From Clostridiales bacterium (GTDB lineage Bacteria > Bacillota > Clostridia > Christensenellales > JAISNN01): DNA of 64,000 bases. The stretch is from positions 1-64,000 of the forward strand of contig JAISNN010000088.1 in NCBI GenBank assembly GCA_031276195.1, written 5' to 3'. Under the pieces are notes generated by a model. The model saw only the letters and a program-made list of their open reading frames with translations. It was not told the origin of the DNA and made no database searches. How positions within the stretch are numbered: the stretch's first letter is position 1; each line of letters starts with the position of its first letter. This document shows positions 20,364 to 30,784 of this stretch, in pieces. The translations under genes were made by a program, and so were the position numbers.

Positions 20364-23300
20364 ATGATTAAAAAAATTGCGGAATTTGTCGTGAACAAGC
20401 GGATTGCCATAGTCGTTTTGGTTTTGGCGTTCGCCGCGCTCTGCGGATATTGGACGACGAAAATTGAAGTGAATTACGATTTCATAAAATATCTGCAATC
20501 GGATACCGATTCGGTCAAGGCGATCGACGCTATGAAAGAGGAATTCGGAATGACGGGAACGTCCGAAGTTATGGTCAAAAATTTGACGCTCGGCGAAGCG
20601 AAAGAGATTCAAGGCAGGCTCGCGGACGTCGAGGGCATTAAGACCGTAAACTTTTTTAACACGCCCGTATACTTTCTCGACGAGGACGGCGACGGCACGG
20701 GCGACGCGCTCTTTAAATTGTTTTTCGACGGCGACGACTATTCGGTCAAGGGCGAAAACGTCGTTTCGGAGATCGGAGAAATCTTAAAAGATCACGATAT
20801 CGCTTTTAACGGCGCGCTGGTTCAGAACGTTGAACTGAAAAACAGGATTCAAGAGCAGATCCCGATGGCGACCGCCGTCGCTGTTTTGGTCGCGGCGATT
20901 ATCTTGATTTTGACTTCAAAATCGTGGTTCGAGGCGTTGATTGTAGGCGTGATGCTGGGCGTTGCGGTCGTCATAAATTTGGGGACGAATTATCTTCTCG
21001 GAGAAATTTCTTTCGTTACACAATCAATCGCGGCGATATTGCAACTCGCGCTCACGATAGATTATTCGCTTATGCTCCTGCATCAATACCGTGAGGAACT
21101 GTCTTTCGGCGCGGGCGCGGCGGACGCTATGAAAAACGCCCTCGCAAAAACGGCTTCGCCCATTTCGTCGTCGGCGTTGACGACCGTCGCGGGGCTGGGC
21201 GCGATTATGCTGATGAGTTTTACGCTCGGCTTCGATATCGGGCTGGTTCTCTCGAAAGCGGTTTTGTGCAGTATGGTTTCGGTCTTTTTGCTCATGCCGC
21301 CCCTGGTCGTCATATTCGCAAAACAGATCAAAAAATCGGAACATAAGGACATAATAAAAGAACCGAATAAGAAAAATACGAGATTCGCTAAGGGCATAAA
21401 CAAAATCAAAAAGCCCGCCGCGGTCTTTTTCGCGTTGGTTTTGATCGGATCGTACTTCGTTCAAACGGGCGTGAACTTTATTTATCTCGAAACCGCAAAA
21501 GATATGGTCGGAAAGAAAAACGCCGTTGAGGAACGCTTCGGATACAGCAACCTTATGATGGTTATGACGCCGAAAGCCGAAACGGATGAGGATTACGCGA
21601 AACATTCCGCGCTCGTCGAATGGCTCAAAACGCAGACGAATTCCGAAGGTAAACCCGTATACCGCGACGCTCTCTCCACCGTAACGCTGACGCGCCGCCC
21701 CGTGAACGCAAGCGAAGCGGCAAACCTGCTCGGAATCGACGAAAAATTGACGGGACAACTTTTCGGAATGTATTATCTCGAACGCGGAATCGCGGACGGC
21801 GGCGCGGAAGAGATGTCGATGAAAGAATTCTCCGCATACCTCAACGGAATCTTGTCCGGAAAAAACGAACCGCCCTTTGACTTCGATATAAGAGAGGTCT
21901 TGGGAGAGGAAACCGCGGACGTTTTGACGGGGCTTTTGGGCTTTATAGACGAAGGAATCAATGCGGACGGATTGTACGCCTTTTTGCAAAACGAGAGCGT
22001 TAAAAATCTCGGAATCGACCTTTCGGGGCTGCCGAAAGAATATATAAATCAAATTTTCGGAATGTATTACGCCGAAAAAGGACTGTTCAACGAAAAAGCC
22101 TCCCTCCGTGAGGTCATTAACTATCTCGACGAAAAACTCGAAAATCCGGGCGCGGACGGAATCGACGTCGGCGCGTTCTTGACGGAGGACGAAAAAACGG
22201 CGGTCCGCGCTTTCGCAAAACTGCTGAACGCTCTAAACGACGAAACGGGATTGTCCCCGGGCGATTTTTACGGCGTCTTGACGGACGGGGATATTCAATC
22301 TCTCGGGATATCGTTCGGAAATATCACGGAGGCGCATATAAAGCACGTCTACGCATACTATAATTTCCAAAAATTCCAAAAGGAAGGCGGAGTTTATAAA
22401 ATTTCCGTGTGCGAATTCGTCGGCTACCTCAACGAAATCGCGAAAGGCGGCGCGGAAGCGGAGATGATCAAGGGGATTTTAGGCGAAACGAATTTTGATA
22501 TCCTTATGAATTACGTTTCGCTCCTGAACGGCGTCATCGGCATAATTCCGCAAGAATATACGCCCGATGAACTATTCGATATGATTCAAGGCGGCGGTCT
22601 CGACGGGGCGTTCGGGCTGTCTTTCGCGGAGTTTCCGAAGGGATATATAAAGCAGTTGTACGGAATGTACTACTACGCGAACGGCTTTTTAGACGACGCG
22701 AAGTTTTCTATGTATGATTTGATCAAATATCTCGCGGAGGCGTCCGCCGGAGATGCCGAATCAAACGTCGACCTGAACGCCCTCTTGGGAAACGGCGGCG
22801 CGGACGTATTGCGGGCGGCGGCGTTTATGCTGGATCTTGCGCTTTCGGAAACGCCCGTTTCGCCGTCGGCATTCTTTGAGGCGGAGGAGTTTGAGGGGAT
22901 TTTGAATTCGTTCGAGGGAATCGGTGGCTATATCAACCACATATACGCGTATTATAATTTTAAGCAAATGACGGGAGATTATAAAATCACCCCCGGCGAC
23001 TTTATCGTCTATCTATGCGGAGCGGCGAGAGGAGCCGAAAACGTCAAAACGACGCTCGATATCGAAAACCTCTTAAAGGATACGGGCATAGACTTTGAAC
23101 TCGTACAAAAAGGCGCGGGAATGTTGGAAGCGGCGATCGCGCTCTTGGATAATACGGATAATACGTATACGCCGGAGGAATTTCAAACGGCTATAAAAAG
23201 CAGGCTTTCAAGTTACGGCGGCGACGCCGCGGACTTGGCGGAGAAAATCGATATCGCGTATATAAATCAAATCTTCGGAATGTATTACTACCACGACGAC

Positions 23301-26300
23301 AGAATGAACGGAGACGGATACGATAAGATAAATATGAAAAACCTTTTGGCGTTCGGAGACGGGCTCGTTTCGGGAGACATTCCTTTCCCGATCGACGTCA
23401 AAGAACTGCTCGGCGAAAACGCGGCGTTTTTGAGGGCGGCGAAAAGTTTCTCGGACATTTTGCAACCGTCAATACCGGATCAATATGAAAACGAATATAC
23501 TTATGACGGGCTTTATACCGCTTTGACGGAGGACAAGATAAAAAACGCGGTCGATATCACGAATATAGACGGAAAGGGAACGGGAATCACAAAGGACTAT
23601 TTGGAAATTTTGTACGCGTGGAAACAGTATAAAAAACACGGAATGACGCTCGGGACGTTGGATTTGACGGATGCGGTGAAAGCACTTTTTAAACTCGCGG
23701 ATATGGCGGGACGGGGAATAGATTCCTCTACGCAAAGTCTTATCAACGTAAGTGTCGCGGGTTTGATTTTGTTTAATCCCGATAAATACAAAGGGCTGAC
23801 ATGGGACAAAGCGGCCGACACCATCGTTCCGTTATCCGGCGGACAAGCAACGCGCGAGACGGTCGAACTCGCGTACGCCGTCGAATTCTTTGAAAAGCAA
23901 AGAATAGGCGTTAGCGACAACGCGGGCGATTTGTTCGCTTTTGTAGCGGACGAGATGACGGAGCCGGGAAATCCCGCCTATTTGGGAATCGTGAGCGATA
24001 TGCTGAAAGGCGGCGCGCTGAACCTCTTGAAAGCCGCCGTCAAAATGAGCGAAGAAGCGGAGATATGCAAAACGCATACGGAAATGGCGGAGACGCTGAA
24101 CGGCTACGCGGAAGTCTTCGGCTTGAAGGGCGAAAACGGAAAAGACGCGGTTCCCGACGCGCTCGTGAAACAACTGTATATACTCTATTGGGGAAACCGC
24201 GGTTTTTCAAATATGGAAAACAACAAGAAACCGAGGGATGTCGTTTTGAAAGACCTTTTGGAATATCTGTCGTCCGCGGTAACGCCCGAATCGGAAAACT
24301 TTGAGGAGTTTATATATAACAACGTTCTCGTTCCCGTCCTGTCGGGCTTTGTAAAGGAGGGCGCGCCGAAAGAGGATTCGGAAAACGAAGCGAAAAAACT
24401 TATCGCCCTCGCCGCGGGAATTTTTTCGGACGTCGATAAAAACCTCAAAACACCGCTGACATACGCCGAAACCGCGGAAATTCTGAAAGAATATATGTCC
24501 GTCCTTGCTACGGACGGGGAAATTCCCGTCACGGAACTTACCGAACAAGCGTACGCGATGTATTATTATAACGCCGAAACCGAGAAGGCTTTAAAAGGAG
24601 TTTTGTTGACGGATTTAGCGAAATTCTTAGGGGGATTGATCGACGAAAATCAAACGGCGTATAACCCCGTCATCGCGGACGCGCTCGGCGAAAACGCGGA
24701 CGCGGCGGCGGAAATTTTCGGAATCGTAAAGGAACTTTACGGCGATATAAATAAGCCGCTTTCCGTGTCCGAAACGGTCGAAAAATTGACGGAATATACG
24801 TCGGGTATGGACGGCGCGCTGAAAATCGACGGAGAACTTATCGAACAGGCGTGCATATTGTACCTTTCCGCGAATGATTATAAAGGGATCGGGTTTGAAA
24901 GAGCGGTTGCGGTCGCCGATATTCTCGGAGTGATTTCCGGTTCGCTCGAAAACGAGAACGGGCTTATATACGGAATCGTGTTCGGCACCCTCGCGGGCGA
25001 AAACCCCGACGAAACGAAAATCGCCGAAACGAAAGAAACAATCGAAACGATTAAAAATGCGGCTCTCGCCGCCGCGTTCTTAAATACGCAATACGATATC
25101 GGCGAAATCGCCTCTCTCTTGGAGGGCTTGTCGGAGATCGAAGGGTTGGATTTCGATATCGGCGGCGAATTGATCGAACAGGCGTTCGTTATGTACTTTT
25201 CGGGCAAAGGTGAAACCGCCGCGGAGCCGATCGGCTTTTTGGAAACCGTAAGATATATAAGAGATCTGATCGACGGCGACGGAAAGAACGATAACGCGCT
25301 GATCGCGGGCTTTTTGGGCGCGGACTTAAAGGACGCTTTGATTTTGGCGGAGAAGTTGGCGAAGGAAAGCGGCGATCCCGTTTCGTATGAGGACGCCGGA
25401 GCGTTGATCGAAAAATATTTGAACGGTTTGAACGGCGCGGATCCCGAAGCGGGCGCGGGCGTGTTCGGCGAAACGGATTTCGGTATCGCGGACGGCGCGG
25501 ACTATACCGCCCTTATGCTCCAAGCCTATATTATGTACGCCGGAAACAAAAACACCCTCCCGGCGCATAAAGCCGAATTAACGGACATTTTTGAATACGC
25601 CGTTTCGCTGACGGAGAACGGCGGCGGCGAATTCGGTTCGGTCATAGAGGGGCTTTTGGACGGGCTTTTCGACGGAGAATTATCTCCCGAAGCGGTCTCG
25701 GAATTGACCGAAAGCGTCCGCGCGTTCCTTAGCGGAACGAATTCAAAAAAGACCTATACCGATCTTGCGAACGAAATAAATTTACTCGCGGAAGCCGTTA
25801 AAGGGATCGCGGAAGACGCGGAAACCGCCGAAATCGACGCGCGTCTGTTCGAGCAAGTCTACGTTATGAAAATGTTGGAGGAAAATACTCTGCCGACGGA
25901 GAAAGTTACCGTTTCCGATTTGGTTTCATTCCTATACGAGATAATCGACGACGACATCGTTTCGGGCTTTATAGACGGCGGAATGCGCGCCGAAATAGAC
26001 GACTACCGCGATTCGCTGAATACCGCGGAGGCGATGTTCAACGGAAAAGAATATTCCAGAATGGTCTTTACGTTCGATCTTCCCGCGTCCGGGGACGAGG
26101 CTTTCGCTTTTACCCTCAGCCTCAAAGCGAAAGCGGAGGAACTCTTCGGACGGGACGCCAGAATCGCGGGGAACAGCGTCGTCTTAAAAGATATCAGCGT
26201 AAATTTTGAAAAAGATACGGTCGTAACCTCCGTCGCGTCTATTATATTTGTGTTTTTGATCATCGCGCTGATCTATAAATCGTTTATGATTCCCGTCATT

Positions 26301-26858
26301 TTGGTTCTGCTCATTCAAGCGGCGACTTGGATCGCATTCTCAATGGCGGTTATTCTCGGCGAACCCGTGTACTTTATGGCGTATACCGTGGTTTCGTGCA
26401 TACAAATGGGCGCGGCGGTCGATTACGGAATACTTTTGTCCACAAAATACCTGTATAACAGAAAGTTTATGAATAAAAAAGACGCGGCGGGCTGCGCCGT
26501 AAAAGATTCGTTGAAAACGATTTTGACCTCCGGTTCGATTATGGTGATCGCGGGCTTCATACTTTATATCGCGTCTACCACGCTGGTGCTTTCAAGTATC
26601 GGTATGTACATTTTCAGAGGCGTGGGAATGTCGATCTTGATGACGATCTTTATACTGCCCGCGCTGCTCTTAATCTTTGACGGGTGGATCGAAAAGACAA
26701 CCAAAAACGCGGACTTCTATAAGGGCGGCAAAACGATCGACGGAGGAGATTTTAAGTTTAAAGACGAGAACGGTGTTTCGATTCCGCTGGAAAGACAAAC
26801 GGACGAGAAAGGCGGCTTGTTTTTCGGGAGCGGAGAAACGGACGGAAATGAAAATTAA
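20364..26858 (+). CDS. Giant MMPL/RND-family membrane protein with repeat-expanded extracellular loop
   Basis: RBS AAAGGAG then ATG at 20364; two MMPL-like TM blocks ('ALTIDYSLMLLHQYREE', 'AAVDYGILLSTKYL') flank ~1500 aa. Confidence 0.9.
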   Translation: MIKKIAEFVVNKRIAIVVLVLAFAALCGYWTTKIEVNYDFIKYLQSDTDSVKAIDAMKEEFGMTGTSEVMVKNLTLGEAKEIQGRLADVEGIKTVNFFNTPVYFLDEDGDGTGDALFKLFFDGDDYSVKGENVVSEIGEILKDHDIAFNGALVQNVELKNRIQEQIPMATAVAVLVAAIILILTSKSWFEALIVGVMLGVAVVINLGTNYLLGEISFVTQSIAAILQLALTIDYSLMLLHQYREELSFGAGAADAMKNALAKTASPISSSALTTVAGLGAIMLMSFTLGFDIGLVLSKAVLCSMVSVFLLMPPLVVIFAKQIKKSEHKDIIKEPNKKNTRFAKGINKIKKPAAVFFALVLIGSYFVQTGVNFIYLETAKDMVGKKNAVEERFGYSNLMMVMTPKAETDEDYAKHSALVEWLKTQTNSEGKPVYRDALSTVTLTRRPVNASEAANLLGIDEKLTGQLFGMYYLERGIADGGAEEMSMKEFSAYLNGILSGKNEPPFDFDIREVLGEETADVLTGLLGFIDEGINADGLYAFLQNESVKNLGIDLSGLPKEYINQIFGMYYAEKGLFNEKASLREVINYLDEKLENPGADGIDVGAFLTEDEKTAVRAFAKLLNALNDETGLSPGDFYGVLTDGDIQSLGISFGNITEAHIKHVYAYYNFQKFQKEGGVYKISVCEFVGYLNEIAKGGAEAEMIKGILGETNFDILMNYVSLLNGVIGIIPQEYTPDELFDMIQGGGLDGAFGLSFAEFPKGYIKQLYGMYYYANGFLDDAKFSMYDLIKYLAEASAGDAESNVDLNALLGNGGADVLRAAAFMLDLALSETPVSPSAFFEAEEFEGILNSFEGIGGYINHIYAYYNFKQMTGDYKITPGDFIVYLCGAARGAENVKTTLDIENLLKDTGIDFELVQKGAGMLEAAIALLDNTDNTYTPEEFQTAIKSRLSSYGGDAADLAEKIDIAYINQIFGMYYYHDDRMNGDGYDKINMKNLLAFGDGLVSGDIPFPIDVKELLGENAAFLRAAKSFSDILQPSIPDQYENEYTYDGLYTALTEDKIKNAVDITNIDGKGTGITKDYLEILYAWKQYKKHGMTLGTLDLTDAVKALFKLADMAGRGIDSSTQSLINVSVAGLILFNPDKYKGLTWDKAADTIVPLSGGQATRETVELAYAVEFFEKQRIGVSDNAGDLFAFVADEMTEPGNPAYLGIVSDMLKGGALNLLKAAVKMSEEAEICKTHTEMAETLNGYAEVFGLKGENGKDAVPDALVKQLYILYWGNRGFSNMENNKKPRDVVLKDLLEYLSSAVTPESENFEEFIYNNVLVPVLSGFVKEGAPKEDSENEAKKLIALAAGIFSDVDKNLKTPLTYAETAEILKEYMSVLATDGEIPVTELTEQAYAMYYYNAETEKALKGVLLTDLAKFLGGLIDENQTAYNPVIADALGENADAAAEIFGIVKELYGDINKPLSVSETVEKLTEYTSGMDGALKIDGELIEQACILYLSANDYKGIGFERAVAVADILGVISGSLENENGLIYGIVFGTLAGENPDETKIAETKETIETIKNAALAAAFLNTQYDIGEIASLLEGLSEIEGLDFDIGGELIEQAFVMYFSGKGETAAEPIGFLETVRYIRDLIDGDGKNDNALIAGFLGADLKDALILAEKLAKESGDPVSYEDAGALIEKYLNGLNGADPEAGAGVFGETDFGIADGADYTALMLQAYIMYAGNKNTLPAHKAELTDIFEYAVSLTENGGGEFGSVIEGLLDGLFDGELSPEAVSELTESVRAFLSGTNSKKTYTDLANEINLLAEAVKGIAEDAETAEIDARLFEQVYVMKMLEENTLPTEKVTVSDLVSFLYEIIDDDIVSGFIDGGMRAEIDDYRDSLNTAEAMFNGKEYSRMVFTFDLPASGDEAFAFTLSLKAKAEELFGRDARIAGNSVVLKDISVNFEKDTVVTSVASIIFVFLIIALIYKSFMIPVILVLLIQAATWIAFSMAVILGEPVYFMAYTVVSCIQMGAAVDYGILLSTKYLYNRKFMNKKDAAGCAVKDSLKTILTSGSIMVIAGFILYIASTTLVLSSIGMYIFRGVGMSILMTIFILPALLLIFDGWIEKTTKNADFYKGGKTIDGGDFKFKDENGVSIPLERQTDEKGGLFFGSGETDGNEN
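21700..25960 (+). repeat. About 14 degenerate ~100-aa protein repeats inside the MMPL gene
   Basis: Motif recurs every ~300 nt: GQLFGMYYLERG, YINQIFGMYYAEKG, HIKHVYAYYNFQK, YIKQLYGMYYYANG, YINHIYAYYNFKQ, YINQIFGMYYYHDD, YLEILYAWKQYKK, VELAYAVEFFEKQ, VKQLYILYWGNRG, TEQAYAMYYYNAE, IEQACILYLSAND, IEQAFVMYFSGKG, MLQAYIMYAGNKN, FEQVYVMKMLEEN. Confidence 0.88.
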
Positions 26859-27260
26859 TTAATACGGACTTTTTGCGTCAATGACGACGGGGAACGGAAA
26901 GGGCGCATTCTAAAACTTATTCAAGATTATTCGCCCGTTTCAAGGGGACGGGACGGCCGCTTCTGAAAGGAAATTTCAGCCAAAATAAAATTACGCGAAT
27001 AAACGACGGATTGCCGCGCATTCTATTAGCGAACCGATAAATGATTTTGTCTATCGAAAGCCTTCCTTGATACGGAAAACGGAGATATATATGAGGATCG
27101 CGTCTTTTTAGACGCCAAAAAAATCCCGCGCTTTCCGGATTTCGGCGGACGGACGGTGATATTTGAGTTTTTGGGTTCGTCAAAATATGAACGTTTTTTA
27201 AACAAGCGGAGACGTTTTTCCGCCGATTGCAAAAACGTTCAAAAAAAAGGAAGGTGAGCG

Positions 27261-27359
27261 GTGGAAAATAAGGAAAGACTTTGGGACATTTTTTCGCGGA
27301 CGGGTAATCCGTGCGTGTACAGGCTTTATAAGGCGGTCAAAGACCCCGAATCAAAGTGA
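27261..27359 (+). CDS. yqzL: YqzL-like small protein, 32 aa, GTG start; absent from the ORF track
   Basis: RBS GGAAGGTGAG, then (V/M)ENKERLWDIFSRTGNPCVYRLYKAVKDPESK*; YqzL-like pattern (W..F..TG....Y..YK) upstream of recO. Confidence 0.65.
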   Translation: MENKERLWDIFSRTGNPCVYRLYKAVKDPESK

Positions 27360-27659
27360 TTTTAGCGTGTAAAGCGTATGCGCCGCCGGATAATCTCAAA
27401 ATAAGACGGTCAAAGACCGCGAATAAAAGAGGTTTTCTTAGGCGTATGCGTCGCTTGACGACCTATAAATAAAAGACGGCGCGGCAGCCGGATCGGAGGA
27501 TTCGATTCACATTCGGCGGCGTTTATAAAGGCAAGGTTGTTATAGCGCATAAGTTATAATGAACGGGGCGTAAATTTTCGGTATTTCAGGCGGTATAGTA
27601 CCGTCGGATTTGAGAGAAAATATCTATCGGATTTAAAGGATAAAAACCATTGGATTCGA

Positions 27660-27870
27660 GGGATAAATACCGTTTCGGTTCGGAACGGCGCGGAAGCGGA
27701 TAATTGCGGGATATTTCCCGGGCGAGCAAAAGCGGATTCTTTCTTGCGGTCGCCCGGATGCAAAAAAAAGAACGGGTAAAACCCGTCTTGGCGGAGAATG
27801 GCTTAACAGCCGCGGAGACGTCGCCGCTTTTTGTCCTGCCGCGATTGATATAGATTGCGACCTTTATAAC
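27660..27870. ncRNA. Candidate structured region with several GC-rich hairpins upstream of recO
   Basis: CCGGGCGA...TCGCCCGG; ACGGGTAAAACCCGT; GGCTTAACAGCC nested in GGCG...CGCC, then CTTTTT. Confidence 0.35.
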
Positions 27871-27953
27871 GGTTTGCGTGAAAAAAAATAACGCCTTACG
27901 AATTCAAAAAAATGTCTTGACGGAAATTCCAAAAACAAAACGGAGTAATTATA

Positions 27954-28877
27954 ATGGACGGATTGAAGCTAAACGCCTTATGCGTAAAAGCGGTCGATTA
28001 TAAGGACAACAAAACATTGCTTACTTTATGCACCATAGAGAAGGGCAAAATCGGCGCGGCGATAAGCGGAGTAAAATCCGAAAAATCAAAGTTACGGTTT
28101 GCGGCTTCTCTTTTGTGCTTCGGCGAATATATTTTTTCGGAGCGCGGCGGCCGCTATACCGTTACGGGCTGCACCCTCACCGACGGTTTTTTTGAGGCGC
28201 GAAACGGCGTCGAACGACTGTATTCCGCGCTGGCGGTAACGGAAATCTTGGACAAAACGACGGAGGAGCATACGGATATTTCCGCGAATATCTATTCCGC
28301 TTTGAACGCCTTGAAAAATATCGCATACGGGGAAAATCCGCTCGGCGCGCTTTTGGAATATACGGTTGCGGCGTCGGCGGAGGCGGGGTACGCTATCGAT
28401 TTGAAAACCTGCGCGGGGTGCGGCGCGCCCGCGGCGGAAGGGTGGTTCGACGCGGAGACGGGAGGCGGAGTTTGCGGGGCGTGCAGAACGCGCAATTCGG
28501 TCGGAATGTCAAAGGGCGCGTTTAGGCTGCTATATAACACGGTATATAACAAAAAGCGCGGTATAGAACCGCGTGAAAACGGCGTTTTAAATTCCGCGAA
28601 TAGCGGCGCGAAAACGCAAAAAAACGACGCTTTGAATTCGGAGGATATCGGCGCGAAAGCGCAAGGGAATGAGGTTTTTAGTTCGGAGAATAGCGGCGCG
28701 AAAACGCGGCGAAACGACGCTTTGAATTCCGGAAACGGCAGTATCGAAATACATAAAAACGACCTTGAAGATAATTTATATGAATGTTTGAGAGTCGTAA
28801 ATTCCTATTTTTCCGCGTGCAACGAGGTTCGTATAAACGCCTTGAATCAGTTGCTGTCTTTGAGATTTTTTAAGTGA
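27954..28877 (+). CDS. recO: DNA repair protein RecO with repetitive insertion
   Basis: 'LNALCVKAVDYKDNKTLLTLCTIEKGKIGAAISGVK', CxxC zinc motif 'CAGCGAP...CGACR', 'LNQLLSLRFFK'. Confidence 0.88.
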   Translation: MDGLKLNALCVKAVDYKDNKTLLTLCTIEKGKIGAAISGVKSEKSKLRFAASLLCFGEYIFSERGGRYTVTGCTLTDGFFEARNGVERLYSALAVTEILDKTTEEHTDISANIYSALNALKNIAYGENPLGALLEYTVAASAEAGYAIDLKTCAGCGAPAAEGWFDAETGGGVCGACRTRNSVGMSKGAFRLLYNTVYNKKRGIEPRENGVLNSANSGAKTQKNDALNSEDIGAKAQGNEVFSSENSGAKTRRNDALNSGNGSIEIHKNDLEDNLYECLRVVNSYFSACNEVRINALNQLLSLRFFK

Positions 28878-29316
28878 AATAAGCGTTTGTAAGCGGTTTA
28901 ATTTATAGGTTTTTCAAATGAAATTTTCCTAAGCGCGGAATAATAAGCGTTTATAAGCGGTTTAGTTTATGGGTTTTTTAAGTGAAATTTTTTATCTTTC
29001 ATTAGGATTTTTATTCATTTAACGGATTTTTTTAAAAAAATCCGCGCACGTTTAGCAAATTTTGATAATTTTCCGGAATAAAAAATGAAAAAACATTGAC
29101 ACGGACGCGTTTTTAGGTTAAACTATATTCATAAAACTTTTAATCTTTTTACTTTCATCGCTGAAAACATACGTTTTGCTTTTTTAAACCGTTTTATGAA
29201 GTAAATTTAAAAAGTATATCGGGTGTGTGGATTGAAAGTTTAAGATTAGTATAAAACAATCTAAACGGCGGAAACGGATTTTAATAAAAAATAATAGGCT
29301 AACCGGGGAGGTTCGT

Positions 29317-29817
29317 ATGGTTTGTATCGGTTGCGGCAGGGAAATTGGCGGCGGCGAGCAGTATTGCAAGCATTGCGGCTTTAAATCCGATGTAACTTAT
29401 GCCCGAAACGGCGGCGGCGCGTCGGGCGGCGGCGCGAAAGCGAAAAAACGTAAGGCTGCCGGCGCGGAGTACGGTTGGGATTCGTTCGCGCAGGTGAAAG
29501 GCGGAGCGTTGGAGGGCTATTATCAGCCCGCCGTCATTAAACGCCGCGGGCTGTGTGCGCGGAAACCGCGCGTTTCAAAGGTGTATGACGGCGCGGCGGT
29601 CGTTTCGCTTTTTATCGCGGCGGCGGCTTTGGTTTGCGCTTTTTTGGGCGTATTCGGGGTTGCCGTCGTTCCTTATGCGGGCGCGGCGCTTGCGGTTGCC
29701 GCGGTGATCGCGGCGTTTGCGGAAAAGCGTAAAAATTTTAACTATACATATGTCGGAATCGCACTCGGAATTATCGCCTTTTTTGGTTCGGTATACGGAA
29801 TTTTTATCGGATTATAA
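29317..29817 (+). CDS. Zinc-ribbon membrane protein
   Basis: 'CIGCGREIGGGEQYCKHCGFKSD' plus TM helices. Confidence 0.8.
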   Translation: MVCIGCGREIGGGEQYCKHCGFKSDVTYARNGGGASGGGAKAKKRKAAGAEYGWDSFAQVKGGALEGYYQPAVIKRRGLCARKPRVSKVYDGAAVVSLFIAAAALVCAFLGVFGVAVVPYAGAALAVAAVIAAFAEKRKNFNYTYVGIALGIIAFFGSVYGIFIGL

Positions 29818-30044
29818 AAAAAATCGAAACGGGTTGAGGCTATATTAAAAACGGAATTAAAAATTCAAATGTCTAAACCGCGTATTTTTAGATTATCGCT
29901 TTTTTGGGTTCGGTATACGGAATTTTTATCGGACTATAAAAAAATCGAAACGCGGGATGCGTAATTAGGAAAAATTAATGCCATTTCATTTTCCGTTTCG
30001 GAAGTGAAACGGCATAAGAAATCGGAGGATCGGTAAAAAACATA

Positions 30045-30635
30045 ATGTCTGAAAATCATAAAACGAGATTGAAAATTTTTAACGAGGCTCTTATTTTGTT
30101 CTCGCAAAGGGGATACAAAAACGTTACGATGAGAGATATCGCGTGCGCCGTGGGCATCAAGGCGGGTTCGATTTACAGCCATTTCAAGTCGAAATCGCAC
30201 CTTTTGGGAGAGATGTACGATTTCTTTTTGGAAAAGCAAAGGGAGATCGCGCCGTCTCTCGAAAAGTTGCTTGCGGACGCCGAAACTAAGCCCATACGCG
30301 AGGTTTTTATGTCGCTGGACTATCATTTTTCGGATGCGGAGGAATTGATGGACAGGATCGTCGTCGTCGCCTGCGCCGAATCGCGGACGGACGAACTGAG
30401 CGGCGAATTTGTCCGCAAAACGTATACCGAACTGCCGAAAAAATATTTGGGCGCGCTTTTGGAAAAACTGATCGAAATCGGACGCATAGAACCTATGAAC
30501 GTGGACAATTTTTTGTATATTTTTTCGAGCGTCGCGTTCTATACGACGATGCGGCTGTTCACGAAATATCAACCGACCGTCGAGCAGTGGCTGCGCGTTT
30601 GGGAGACGATGTTTTCGATGATAAAACAAAAGTAG
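30045..30635 (+). CDS. TetR-family transcriptional regulator
   Basis: 'RLKIFNEALILFSQRGYKNVTMRDIACAVGIKAGSIYSHFKSKSHLL'. Confidence 0.93.
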   Translation: MSENHKTRLKIFNEALILFSQRGYKNVTMRDIACAVGIKAGSIYSHFKSKSHLLGEMYDFFLEKQREIAPSLEKLLADAETKPIREVFMSLDYHFSDAEELMDRIVVVACAESRTDELSGEFVRKTYTELPKKYLGALLEKLIEIGRIEPMNVDNFLYIFSSVAFYTTMRLFTKYQPTVEQWLRVWETMFSMIKQK

Positions 30636-30784
30636 ACCGGATCGTTTTATGATTGTTTTAGAAAATTTTGAATTGCGGAAACGGAAACGATTAACGGTTT
30701 GCAAAAAATCAATACGACGGCAAACGCGCCTTAAATAATTCAAAAATATTTACGGCGTATTTTTATACATTTACGACGCAAAAT

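Noticed and set aside
26917-27232. Minus-strand ORFs downstream of the MMPL gene
   Set aside because: Basic, no recognisable domain, overlapping each other in a spacer; not supportable.
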